Below, in pieces: positions 19,353-27,800 of a DNA stretch of 64,000 nucleotides (its first letter is position 1; every line of letters begins with the position of its first letter). Source of the stretch: Fen-1254 sp963778945 (lineage in GTDB: Bacteria > Bacteroidota > Ignavibacteria > UBA10030); assembly GCA_963778945.1 (NCBI GenBank), contig CAVZWL010000014.1, forward strand, positions 124,001 to 188,000, in the 5' to 3' direction. A model generated the notes under the pieces. That model was not told the origin of the DNA. It did no database searches and saw only the letters and a program-made list of their open reading frames with translations. The position numbers and the translations under genes are program-made.

Positions 19353-20342
19353 TTAGCCACCAAATCCGACTGCAATTTTTACTGGTGGATTTATCCAGAC
19401 ATGTTCTGGAAGTGATTTTACCACTGGCACACCTTTAACAAATCTCTCTGGGTGTTCTTCAAAAGCTTTCAAAAGGACAGCAGTTCTTGTTTTTAGTATA
19501 CCTTCATACTGCTGATAATGCACGCTCGCTGGCGTCAACATAGCAATGCCTGAATGACGATGTTCCTGATTATACCAACGATAGAACTCTTGACAGAACA
19601 TCCTGGCTTCTTCAATCGAAAAAAATCGCTCAGGGAAATCAGGTCGATATTTTAACGTTTTAAACGCCGACTCCGAGAACGGATTGTCATTGGACACATG
19701 AGGCCGAGAATGTGTTTTGACGACACCAAGATCTGCAAGCAATTGAGCAACTGCAACGGATTTCATCGAGCTACCGTTATCAGCATGCACTGTCAATGAT
19801 CCGCGTTCAATATGCTGCCTTCGGCATGTTTCGCCAATCAATTCTTCTGCAAGCGTTGCTGATTCCTTATAGGCAACCATCCAACCGACTACATACCGAC
19901 TATAAACATCTATAATGGTATAGAGATAATAATACGTCCACTTTCTCGGCCCCTTGAGCTTTGTGATATCCCAAGACCATACTTCATTGGGCTTTGATGC
20001 CAAAAGTTCAGGACGAGAATATTTTCTCGGCTCACCTTGACGCCGTTGAAGGTTTTGTTCATTACGGCCAAGAATTCGATACATCGTTCTTTCAGAGCAT
20101 AAATACAGGCCTTCATCAAGTAATGTCGTATAGATTTCCGGTGGAGCCACATCCCTAAATCGTTCACAATTCAATGTTTCCAGAACACAGGTTTCTTCTT
20201 GTTTTGCAAGACTACGATGATGCACACTATGCTCTTTCAATGAATCTTCCGGCTTTGGTAAACGATATACGCTCGATCGAGGCATTTCAAATGCCTGGCA
20301 CAAAGACCTTATCCCTAATGCTTTTCCATGAACTGCTATCAT
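19353..20342 (-). CDS. IS3-family transposase OrfB (DDE integrase core)
   Basis: 329 residues with an rve integrase core. The catalytic acidic residues are in VWSWDITKLKG (D), TVHADNGSS (D) and the NPFSESAFKTLKYRPDFP region (E). An N-terminal region carries the HTH_21-like segment, and the late WYNQEHRHSGI motif is typical of IS3 OrfB. The start ATG overlaps the orfA stop (ATGA), so translation is coupled, or made as a fusion by slippage as in other IS3 elements. It is not obviously damaged, so it may still be active. Confidence 0.92.
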   Translation of the reverse strand: MIAVHGKALGIRSLCQAFEMPRSSVYRLPKPEDSLKEHSVHHRSLAKQEETCVLETLNCERFRDVAPPEIYTTLLDEGLYLCSERTMYRILGRNEQNLQRRQGEPRKYSRPELLASKPNEVWSWDITKLKGPRKWTYYYLYTIIDVYSRYVVGWMVAYKESATLAEELIGETCRRQHIERGSLTVHADNGSSMKSVAVAQLLADLGVVKTHSRPHVSNDNPFSESAFKTLKYRPDFPERFFSIEEARMFCQEFYRWYNQEHRHSGIAMLTPASVHYQQYEGILKTRTAVLLKAFEEHPERFVKGVPVVKSLPEHVWINPPVKIAVGFGG

Positions 20343-20818
20343 TGCTCGGCTTTTTTCTCGTCGGTCTCGACTTGGTCGAGTCCCAGAATCAACGAAAGTT
20401 TTTTTTGGAGCTCTACGATTAATTCCGTCTTCTTGAGCTTCTTTTCTGTGCTCTCCAATTGTCGACGTAATCGGTGTATCTCCGCCTGCAAAACGACTCG
20501 ACTTTTTATCTTACCGCCGCTCTTGATCGAACTTAATTCTCCGCGTTCCTGTTGCTCAATCCATTTGCGAACTGAGGAATAATACAATCCTTCTTTGCGC
20601 AAATACGATCCGATTGAACTGCTGCTCCCATTGGCTTTCATTTCTGCAACTGCTTCTATTACTCGGACCTTATAGCCAATTGACAATCGTCGGCGTCTTT
20701 TACCTGCGACCACCTCAACTTCCATCTTTGGTGTTTCTGCACCCGTAACTCCAGTCGGCCTACGGCCTCCTTCCATTACAGGTGTCTGGGGTAGTTGTTC
20801 TATCCGTGCTTGTACCAT
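20339..20818 (-). CDS. IS3-family transposase OrfA (helix-turn-helix protein)
   Basis: 159 residues. The central region RRRRLSIGYKVRVIEAVAEM followed by YYSSVRKWIEQQERG is a homeodomain-like helix-turn-helix used to bind the inverted repeats. The C-terminal EIHRLRRQLESTEKKLKK is a leucine-zipper-type coiled coil for multimerisation with OrfB. It is longer than the common ~100-residue OrfA because of a 40-residue N-terminal extension. It overlaps orfB by 4 bp. Confidence 0.88.
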   Translation of the reverse strand: MVQARIEQLPQTPVMEGGRRPTGVTGAETPKMEVEVVAGKRRRRLSIGYKVRVIEAVAEMKANGSSSSIGSYLRKEGLYYSSVRKWIEQQERGELSSIKSGGKIKSRVVLQAEIHRLRRQLESTEKKLKKTELIVELQKKLSLILGLDQVETDEKKAEQ

Positions 20819-22013
20819 TTATTCTGCTCCTCTGCCCTCGATTGTGAGTTACATCATTATACAGTATTTTGTCTCATCAATATAGGCAAAGAGGGTTAGG
20901 ATAAATCTCAATCAAGCCTTTTTCTTTTTCAAGTTTTATCTCTTTTGTTTTGGAATTATAATAAATTGGAAAATATAGTTTTCGGCGATTAAACTTACCA
21001 AACTGCCTATGTGTATTTCTTAATTCAAGCTTTCTGTAACTACCTAAATCATCTTTTAAAGGATACTGAATTATAATTTCTTCTTCTCTTTTTTCAATGG
21101 TCAGATCAGCCATTAATAAATTTTTGACATAGACAAGTATGTATTCATGATTTTTCGAAAAATGTCTATCAAGCACTCTTCCTTTGGGATTTGCATTTAC
21201 AATAATCTCAGCCACAAAATTCTCTTCGCCAAATATCTCATTCATTATTAAACGAAGGTTATGCACCTCATTATCATCAATATGAACAAAGATTACTCCG
21301 TCATCGCGCAAGAGATTTTTTGCAAGGTACAGGCGGGGATACATCATACTCAACCAGTTGCTGTGGTAATGTCCGTTTTCTTTGCTATTTTTGCGGAACA
21401 TTCCCTCTTTCATCAACAGGCCTTCTTCGTCCGTATCGCCGACCCGTTTTAAGTATTCTTCTTTCTTTTCGCTGAACTTATCCGGATAAATAAAGCTGTC
21501 GCTTCCGGTATTATACGGCGGATCGATGATAATGCACTTTATCTTGCCGTAATACGATTTTTGGAGAACTTTTAATACTTCAAGATTTTCCCCCTCGATA
21601 AATACATTTTCCGTATTATCAAAATTAACGGATTCTTCCGGCATCGGTTTGAGCGTAGCAGTGGTCGGGATTTGAAGAATTCTGAATGAATCGGCTTTTC
21701 CTGCCCAATTTAGCACATAGCGCTCATTAGCAATTGAAATATCGTCGCCGAAAGTCGCTTTCAATTTCTCCCAATCAAGTTTTTCTTCGGAAAATAGTTC
21801 TGGAAAAAGCTGCTTCAGTTTTTCAAGATTGTTGTTAAGAATATTGAGAGATTCGCCATTCATAAAAAGTTTTCAATTTTTATTCTTCGTTTGTGAGTGC
21901 CCTTAAACAAAAGGTATGCAAAGCTTATCTTTGTTGCAACGGCTATCATAACTTAAGCTTTTATGCGCATTGACTCATAAATAATGTAACTTTAGAGGTA
22001 TTGCGAAATAGTC

Positions 22014-23286
22014 GTTGACTCATAATATATGTAACCGAAAAAAGAAAGGTTACATATATGGGAATCAACAGCAAACGAGAATATCTTGAATCCATTCGAG
22101 AACGTTATCGAATCGCGAGAAAGAAACAAAAGCGTAAAATCCTCGATGAATTTTGTGCTGTTTGTGAATATAACCGTAAATATGCTATCCGGCTGTTACG
22201 TAATCTAAAGAATACACGTAAAAGCTTTTTGACCAAATGTAAAGGCCGACCACAGAAATATGCTGATCCAGTCATTGTGGAAGTCCTTAAATGCATCTGG
22301 AGCATCCTTAATCTTCCGTGCTCCAAACGGCTCAAAGCAGCTTTACCACTCTGGCTCCCGTTCTACAATACATTTTTCCATAAGAACTTAGACTCAAAAC
22401 AATCTTCATTGCTGCTGAGTATCTCTCCGTCCACCATTGACCGCCTTATGGCTCCTGTGCGTGCCTCAGCACACAAATACGGCCTCTCTACGACCAAGCC
22501 AGGATCATTGCTTAAACGGCACATTCCCATCGCAACCGATCAATGGGACGAAAAACGCCCCGGATTTCTCGAAGCCGATACCGTCGCTCACTGCGGCACT
22601 ACAACCGAAGGAATGTATGTTTTAACGATCAATTGCATCGATTTGGCCACTTCTTGGCGTGAACAACGAGCTGTCTGGGGAAAAGGTGAACGAGGTGTGC
22701 TCTCTGCTCTTAAGGACATTGAAGGATCATTACCCTTTCCCATTCTTGGCTTCGATTGCGACAATGGTTCTGAATTCTTAAATTGGCCCATTCATAAATA
22801 CTTTACTGATCGCAAAAGTCCTGTACAGTTTACACGTTCTCGACCTTATCACAAAAACGATAACGCCCATGTGGAAGAAAAAAATTGGACTCTCGTCCGC
22901 CAATATCTTGGCTATCAGCGCTTTGCTCAACCACACTTGGCAAAACTCCTGGACTCTCTCTATTGTTCTCAATGGAAGTTGCTTATGAACTTCTTTATTC
23001 CATCGACCAAGCTTATTGCTAAAAAACGTGTCGGAGCGAAGATTAAAAAACTTTATGATGAACCCCAGACTCCTTTCCAACGGCTTCTCCTGTCTCCCGA
23101 GATCCCGGAATCTACCAAAATCAAGCTACAGGATACATACTCAAAGCTTAATCCTTTTATTCTCCAAAAGATTATGAAAAAGAAAATCCATGCTATCGTT
23201 AAACAGGCCGATCCTTTACCTCGGTATCTCCTCAAAAAGGATTCTCCTACTCCATAATTTATGGTTACCTTTATTTATGACGCAAC
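22014..23286 (+). mobile_element. Insertion sequence with a single integrase-core transposase
   Basis: About 1273 bp bounded by imperfect inverted repeats of ~23 bp: left GTTGACTCATAATATATGTA, right (reverse complement) GTTGCGTCATAAATAAAGGT, both continuing into the motif AACC. An extra copy of the left terminal sequence (TTGACTCATAAATAATGTAA) lies at about 21970-21990, so the left end may be duplicated or extend to there. No clear target-site duplication was found. It lies 150 bp upstream of the mod start, on the opposite strand, and may have displaced the original RM promoter. Confidence 0.75.
22058..23257 (+). CDS. DDE transposase with integrase core (ISNCY/IS1202-like, family uncertain)
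   Basis: 399 residues. An N-terminal helix-turn-helix-like region (SKREYLESIRERYRIARK, KGRPQKY) is followed by an rve core. The likely catalytic residues are FLEADTVAH (D), GFDCDNGSEF (D) and NDNAHVEEKNW (E). This arrangement, with the long linker and the HVEEKNW motif, is that of single-ORF transposases grouped near ISNCY/IS1202. The exact family needs an ISfinder comparison. The frame is intact. Confidence 0.85.
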   Translation: MGINSKREYLESIRERYRIARKKQKRKILDEFCAVCEYNRKYAIRLLRNLKNTRKSFLTKCKGRPQKYADPVIVEVLKCIWSILNLPCSKRLKAALPLWLPFYNTFFHKNLDSKQSSLLLSISPSTIDRLMAPVRASAHKYGLSTTKPGSLLKRHIPIATDQWDEKRPGFLEADTVAHCGTTTEGMYVLTINCIDLATSWREQRAVWGKGERGVLSALKDIEGSLPFPILGFDCDNGSEFLNWPIHKYFTDRKSPVQFTRSRPYHKNDNAHVEEKNWTLVRQYLGYQRFAQPHLAKLLDSLYCSQWKLLMNFFIPSTKLIAKKRVGAKIKKLYDEPQTPFQRLLLSPEIPESTKIKLQDTYSKLNPFILQKIMKKKIHAIVKQADPLPRYLLKKDSPTP

Positions 23287-23348
23287 ACGTATGCGATAAG
23301 GAAGAAAAGAATGCTCTTCCAATAAGATTTTCATCTTGGTTTATATTT

Positions 23349-23423
23349 GAGGTTTCAGATTGAAACCTCAAGATCGCATTAACTTAATGCGGCTTATTAA
23401 ATACGTCCCACTGCGAGTGGGAC
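23349..23423. repeat. Three consecutive short perfect hairpins
   Basis: Within 75 bp lie three perfect palindromic stems: GAGGTTTCA/TGAAACCTC with a 3-nt loop, CGCATTAA/TTAATGCG with a 1-nt centre, and GTCCCACT/AGTGGGAC with a 3-nt loop. They sit between the right end of the second IS and the 3' end of the GNAT gene. They may be terminators, a REP-like element or a remnant of mobile DNA. There is no strong T-run, so simple termination is not certain. Confidence 0.7.
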
Positions 23424-23477
23424 TCTACTAAAAGCAGCATCGATAGTTCCAAACGACTTAAAATTCGATTTGAATAA

Positions 23478-23981
23478 CTATGTTTTCTTTTCAGGAATTG
23501 CATACTCATATCGGACGATATGATATGGTCCTACATGTCTATCGCTATGATATTGAAATCCAAACTGTTCGTAGAACCGGCGCAGCTTGGTTCGCGATGC
23601 TTCGCAATCGAGCCGGAGGTATTGCCGGCCGAGTGCTTTTGTGCGGTCAACCGCCCACTTCAACATTGCGGTTGAGACCGTACCGCCCGCATAAATTCGA
23701 CGCACTGCGATACGATGCACAAAAGCAGATTCACCGTCAATCGCATCCGGCCAGGACACCGGATCTTCCATTGTATATCTGAATGTTCCTGCCGGCTGTC
23801 CGTTTTCTTCAGCAAGAAAATAGCATCCGGCTGCTACGTCTTCATTAAGGCATTCAACCGAAAGATCCTGAATATTCCACAACGGGATGCCTTGCTTCTC
23901 CAACCATAACTCTGCCTCGATCAGAATTTCAGAGACGATTTCCACGTCGGTAATTCCTGCCTGTCTAACAATGAGGTTCAT
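23478..23981 (-). CDS. GNAT family N-acetyltransferase
   Basis: 167 residues with the GNAT fold. The strand 4 region is SAFVHRIAVRRIYAGGTVST, an atypical acetyl-CoA loop, followed by LRLDCEASRTKLRRFYEQFG and FQYHSDRHVGPYH. The substrate is unknown. The start ATG overlaps the stop of the methyltransferase gene upstream by 4 bp, so the two are translationally coupled. Both could modify small molecules, but no pathway is evident. Confidence 0.8.
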   Translation of the reverse strand: MNLIVRQAGITDVEIVSEILIEAELWLEKQGIPLWNIQDLSVECLNEDVAAGCYFLAEENGQPAGTFRYTMEDPVSWPDAIDGESAFVHRIAVRRIYAGGTVSTAMLKWAVDRTKALGRQYLRLDCEASRTKLRRFYEQFGFQYHSDRHVGPYHIVRYEYAIPEKKT

Positions 23982-24631
23982 AAGTTAACAGCCGAGTTAC
24001 TGCTGCTCTTTTTAATCAATATGTATCTGCACTTATGAATATGTTCTCCCCCGTGTGTTTCAGGTTCGTCGATAATTCCCCATTCAATTATTTGAAATCC
24101 TGTAAACTGCTCTTTTAAATCTGAATCTGTAAAATAATGAACAGGTTTGCCTTTTCTCGGTTCATAAGTATTCGGCTCAATTTCATCTCCTTTTCCGAAG
24201 CTTTCCTCGACTTCAGACATTGCAACAATAAAGGCATATCCATTTTCATTGAGCTGTTTACGGAATTTTTCAACAACCAATTTTCTTTCTTCTTTAAGAA
24301 AAAGATGGAGGACATTGAAACAAAATATTGAATCATATTTTTCCGAATCAAACGGCATGTCGAGAAGAGAACCATGGTAGTACTTGATATCAATGCCATT
24401 TTCTTTAGCAATCTCGATAGCGCGTTTAGAAATTTCAATTCCAGACACCGTAAATCCTGAATCCGCGAATAATTTTGCATTCCGGCCATAAGCTGCTCCG
24501 GGTATCAAGATTGACTTAATTCCCAGGTCGATAAATTTAATTCTCGCAACGAAAGCGGATTTACATGGAGTCCACGACCATAGAGCTCCCTCGTCTTTAA
24601 ACCGCTTGTTCCAATATTCTTTTTGATTCAT
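23978..24631 (-). CDS. Class I SAM-dependent methyltransferase (thiopurine/TehB-like)
   Basis: About 217 residues. After MNQKEYWNKRFKDEGALWSW come SILIPGAAYGRNAKLFADSG, a motif I variant binding AdoMet, then VSGIEISKRAI and YDSIFCFNVLHLFL. The early W-rich segment resembles tellurite-resistance and thiopurine methyltransferase relatives. I start at 24631, where AAGGAC precedes the ATG with good spacing; a longer version would overlap the rhomboid gene. The substrate is not predictable. It overlaps the GNAT gene by 4 bp. Confidence 0.8.
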   Translation of the reverse strand: MNQKEYWNKRFKDEGALWSWTPCKSAFVARIKFIDLGIKSILIPGAAYGRNAKLFADSGFTVSGIEISKRAIEIAKENGIDIKYYHGSLLDMPFDSEKYDSIFCFNVLHLFLKEERKLVVEKFRKQLNENGYAFIVAMSEVEESFGKGDEIEPNTYEPRKGKPVHYFTDSDLKEQFTGFQIIEWGIIDEPETHGGEHIHKCRYILIKKSSSNSAVNL

Positions 24632-24686
24632 TTTTAAGTCCTTGAATCGAATTTGTGCGGCTCGAACCATCCGAGGCCATTCAAGA

Positions 24687-25802
24687 CTAAACTGCCGATA
24701 CGATCTCCAGAGTTGATGCACTCGGTATGCAGCGAAATCGCATTGTATGCGGCGTATTTGCAGAATCCTGATATGCGATAATAAATTCGATACTGTCGAT
24801 GGGAGTGTCGGTTGTGCTGAATCGAATCGATCCTGTTTCTTTTCGCCGGAAATATTTCGACGGACTTATTTGCGCTGTTACTCCACGGGGAACTTTCAAG
24901 TGCAGAGAGTTCATCGAAGCGCCATTGTTGACAATATATAACGTAATGAACGTTCCGCTTCCGACACATCGTTTCAACTGTATCTCCGGGACTCCCGGAA
25001 GAGGCGAAGGAGAAAGGAAAGGCGAAGCATCGAGCGAATCACCTGTTTCCCCAAGCTGCGGTGGGATATATCCGGAAGGCGCTGCGTAGCCAACCTGCTG
25101 CTCTAAAGCCAGCGAGCGAGCCAGCTCCTCCTCTTCCGTTCTTCCTGCAAACATGTCGAAGATGTTAAGATGATTCGATACTATAAGATTAAATTTCAAC
25201 GCACAAACAGCGATGATCATGCCGCCTGCAAACCCGCCGATATGCATCCAGTGCGCAATACCATCCGGTGAGCCCATGCTGCCGAGAATATCAAATATGA
25301 GCCAATAGAGCACCAGCCAATATGCTTTCGTTGCAAATGTTCCGACTTTAAACAGCCAGATGAAAGGAATTGCAAAAAAATACCAGCTATGTATTTTATT
25401 ACGCGGGAAAAAAACCAACGCCATACCGACAATACCGTTAATCGCGCCGCTCGCTCCGATTGCCGGGCGCCCATCGACGGCGAGATGGACGACTCCCGCA
25501 ATAACACCGAGGCAAAGATAGAGAACGACATATGCGATATCCCCGACCGATGCACAGACTGCATTCCCGAAGATCCAGAGGAACAACATGTTTCCAAACA
25601 AATGGAAAAAACTGCCGTGCAAGAACATATTTCCAAGCAAACTGGAGGCCTCCCAATTATGAAGAACGAGTGACTTCTTATCTGCAAGCGGAAATATTTC
25701 TTCTGGAAGGAAAAATAAGATGGACGTGACAGCGATGAGAGCGGCATTTCCATAAGGCACGCAGGTAAATGTCGTTTCTAATTTATAAGGAATGAGTATC
25801 AT
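24687..25802 (-). CDS. Rhomboid family intramembrane serine protease with C-terminal extension
   Basis: 371 residues. About six to seven membrane segments fill residues ~20-210. The catalytic serine is in GASGAINGIVGMAL and the histidine in IAHWMHIGGFAGG. FLHGSFFHLFGNMLFLWIFG matches the L1-TM2 region with HxxxN. A soluble C-terminal part of ~150 residues carries a linker rich in Pro and Ser and a beta-strand-rich tail (LKRCVGSGTFITLYIVNNGA) of unknown function. One of the two ~128-bp repeats lies about 150 bp upstream of the start. Confidence 0.9.
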   Translation of the reverse strand: MILIPYKLETTFTCVPYGNAALIAVTSILFFLPEEIFPLADKKSLVLHNWEASSLLGNMFLHGSFFHLFGNMLFLWIFGNAVCASVGDIAYVVLYLCLGVIAGVVHLAVDGRPAIGASGAINGIVGMALVFFPRNKIHSWYFFAIPFIWLFKVGTFATKAYWLVLYWLIFDILGSMGSPDGIAHWMHIGGFAGGMIIAVCALKFNLIVSNHLNIFDMFAGRTEEEELARSLALEQQVGYAAPSGYIPPQLGETGDSLDASPFLSPSPLPGVPEIQLKRCVGSGTFITLYIVNNGASMNSLHLKVPRGVTAQISPSKYFRRKETGSIRFSTTDTPIDSIEFIIAYQDSANTPHTMRFRCIPSASTLEIVSAV

Positions 25803-25949
25803 GTTAATTTATAGACGGCTCGCCGCACGAGTCCGACGCAACGTATCCGGTTGCGGAAAAAATTGACTCATCAATAAAGAAACAATAGCTATTATGCCGT
25901 GACACTGAAATTAAAAATGAGAAGGCAGGATCACTTTAAAAAGGTAAAA

Positions 25950-26077
25950 CCTCCTTCTTCGTCGATCAACGAATCCAGAGGCTTCAAAATGTACCGCTAC
26001 AACAGTCCCCAAGACCCGGTCGTAACTGCAACAATTGGATGGCTCAATTAAGCGATAATTTTAGCTTTATGCAAGCC
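25950..26077. repeat. Imperfect direct repeat, copy 1 (downstream of lemA, upstream of rhomboid)
   Basis: About 128 bp that align with copy 2 at 27801-27929 over their whole length with scattered differences. The best-conserved core is AACAGTCCCCAAGAC, followed by CGGTC and TAACTGCA. The two copies flank lemA-GIDE, and each lies upstream of a minus-strand gene. The rest of the gap (25803-25949 and 26078-26206) shows no gene. Confidence 0.8.
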
Positions 26078-26206
26078 CGCTTCTTCCCCTTTTCCCAGGT
26101 TTTTTCCCCTTTGTCTCTTCAGGCCTCATCCTGAAACAGCCCTATCCCATTGTTGGGGCAACATCGCTCTGTCTCCCGCATAGATCCTTTAAGAAGAGAC
26201 CAATCC

Positions 26207-26764
26207 TCAAAACTTTACCGAAACATCCTGTCTATCGACCTCCGCTGCTCTGAATAATTCTCTCGGCGCATAATTCAGCCAGCCTGCAATCATGTTGTAC
26301 GGTATCTGCTCTATGCGCGTATTGAATGTGTTCACCCAATCGTTATACAATTCCCGTCTGTCGGCAATCTGACCTTCTATATCGGTAATCCTGCTTTGAA
26401 ACTGAGCGAACATTTCGTTGGCTTTCAATTCCGGATAATTTTCAGAAACGGCAAATAACGATTTCAGTGTCGACGTCATCATATTATCTGCTTGTGCTTT
26501 TTCCGCAACCGTTCGGGCCTGTGCATAGGACGACCTCGCCTGCGCAACCTGTATCATCACGTCCTTTTCAAAATTCATGTATCCTTTTACGGATTCCAAT
26601 AATTTTATTAATTCATCGTGCCGTTCTTTGAGCAATACATCGATATTGCTCCATGCCTTGACGATGTTGTTTTTGAGCGACACAAGACCGTTATAGATGG
26701 AAACGAAATAGCCCAGAATAACAACGATGAGAAGGAGAACGAATACAAATATGAAGAGTTCCAT
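26207..26764 (-). CDS. lemA: LemA family membrane protein
   Basis: 185 residues. One N-terminal transmembrane segment (LFIFVFVLLLIVVILGYFV) is followed by the LemA helical domain: YNGLVSLKNNIVKAWSNIDV, LLKERHDELIKLLESVKGYM and NDWVNTFNTRIEQIP, ending in the usual aromatic and proline-rich tail. LemA proteins are widespread membrane-anchored proteins of uncertain function. The gene lies 11 bp downstream of the GIDE-domain gene, a pairing seen in many bacteria, which suggests a joint role in membrane or envelope stress. Confidence 0.93.
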   Translation of the reverse strand: MELFIFVFVLLLIVVILGYFVSIYNGLVSLKNNIVKAWSNIDVLLKERHDELIKLLESVKGYMNFEKDVMIQVAQARSSYAQARTVAEKAQADNMMTSTLKSLFAVSENYPELKANEMFAQFQSRITDIEGQIADRRELYNDWVNTFNTRIEQIPYNMIAGWLNYAPRELFRAAEVDRQDVSVKF

Positions 26765-26775
26765 AAGATCTGTCC

Positions 26776-27711
26776 TTATAATAAGTTTGATAAATGAAGT
26801 ATTTCAAAAAATCCCGTAATAAATAGAACGACCCCGTAGGCAAGTCCGGCAAGCATTTCCCACTTTGTGTCGCTGACCACATCCTTTTGCCGGTCGTCCG
26901 AAATGATAAATGTCGAATCGGCGTTCCCCCGCTGGATAACGACATGCGTTTTTGTGCCTTCCGTTTTCAAACCGGCAGTTCCAAAAATAAATATTACATC
27001 ATTGGGTGATAAATATTTTTCGACATACTGCTGATCGCCGGCTTGAGGAGAAAAATTCTCCGCCACATCTTCCTGTGGAGTACCATCCGGCTTCAAAAAA
27101 CCGAATGCCCTGTCTGAAATTTTAAATTCAGCGCTTTCCGGGTCGACCATTATTTGGCCTGTTTCGTCTTTGATCCAAAAAGGAATTTTAAAGCTTTCAG
27201 AAGATAGGTTCTCCCATCTATAATCTACCACATCGTCCGAGCTTCTGTAGCTGCGGTAGATCTGCAATTCACTGCGATAGTAAACGCAAGACGACTTGGA
27301 ATATGGAGTAGTCAAAACATGTTCCGAAACAATCCGTCCGCTTATTTCCACGATGCCCATAGCCACGGAACGAATTTTAGAGCGCGGAGTATTGCGGATA
27401 ACCTGCAACTCTGACATTTTCGTAAAACCGAACTGGAAAAGGATCGAACCGACAATAATGAGTACAACCGGTTCAATGGCCGACAGAAGAGACCTTCTGA
27501 GAAATATTTCCAGGATCAATCTATTAGTTGAAAATACAATGTAGGAAAGGAAAAGCAATACGATGAGATAGAAAAAAAATTTGCCGCCGGAGTTCATAAA
27601 AGCAGAAAATTCACTCCCCATGCCGCTCTCTGTAAACGTTGTTTTATAAAGGTACCACGACAGCAACAGGCAAAGAGTAAAGAGTGAGAGATAGATTATC
27701 GACGGATCCAT
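26776..27711 (-). CDS. GIDE-domain membrane protein (E3 ubiquitin ligase-like region)
   Basis: 311 residues. Two or three N-terminal membrane segments (IIYLSLFTLCLLLSWYLY, FFFYLIVLLFLSYIVF, VVLIIVGSILFQFGF) precede a soluble GIDE-like domain. The soluble domain starts at RSKIRSVAMGIVEISG and includes SSCVYYRSELQIYR and FWIKDETGQIMVDPES. A final membrane helix follows (LAYGVVLFITGFFEIL). The domain is shared with eukaryotic MUL1/GIDE ligases but lacks a RING finger, so ligase activity is not expected. It is adjacent to lemA in the same operon. Confidence 0.82.
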   Translation of the reverse strand: MDPSIIYLSLFTLCLLLSWYLYKTTFTESGMGSEFSAFMNSGGKFFFYLIVLLFLSYIVFSTNRLILEIFLRRSLLSAIEPVVLIIVGSILFQFGFTKMSELQVIRNTPRSKIRSVAMGIVEISGRIVSEHVLTTPYSKSSCVYYRSELQIYRSYRSSDDVVDYRWENLSSESFKIPFWIKDETGQIMVDPESAEFKISDRAFGFLKPDGTPQEDVAENFSPQAGDQQYVEKYLSPNDVIFIFGTAGLKTEGTKTHVVIQRGNADSTFIISDDRQKDVVSDTKWEMLAGLAYGVVLFITGFFEILHLSNLL

Positions 27712-27800
27712 ATTGCTGAGTCCTTTTTTGAAATTCTTGCATGAACCGGCTTAAAGCCATGAAAAGTATCAGCCGGACATAAGGCCTTAAAATACAAAAT

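Larger units (their letters stand above)
19328..20877 (-). mobile_element. IS3-family-like insertion sequence in mod
   Basis: 1550-bp element with two overlapping transposase genes, orfA and orfB. Near-terminal inverted repeats read ATGAGACAAA at both ends; the left copy is offset by three bases. It is flanked by 5-bp direct repeats CAATA at 19323-19327 and 20878-20882, and deleting the element with one repeat restores mod exactly in frame. The repeats are perfect and mod shows no other damage, so the insertion looks recent. An alternative 3-bp duplication (CAA) would not restore the frame. Confidence 0.92.
18323..21863 (-). pseudogene. mod: Type III DNA methyltransferase Mod, split by an IS element
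   Basis: The N-terminal part (21863 down to 20878) has the catalytic DPPYNTGSDSF motif. The C-terminal part (19322 down to 18323) has the AdoMet motif VLDFFSGSATTAHAV and ends at KDADIEFKTI. The IS inserted between them leaves a stop right after NPLCLY. Removing the IS plus one copy of the 5-bp repeat CAATA gives an uninterrupted frame through NPLCLYWQVPNWDDG, with a total of 1986 nt (661 residues), the usual Mod length. The gene was therefore functional until a recent insertion. Without Mod, an active Res would lack specificity and protection; Res needs Mod for target recognition, so the locus is probably silent. Confidence 0.93.

Noticed and set aside
19328..20877. Three-base target duplication (CAA) for the IS in mod
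   Set aside because: It would place the ends symmetrically at the inverted repeats but does not restore the mod frame, while the five-base CAATA does so exactly.
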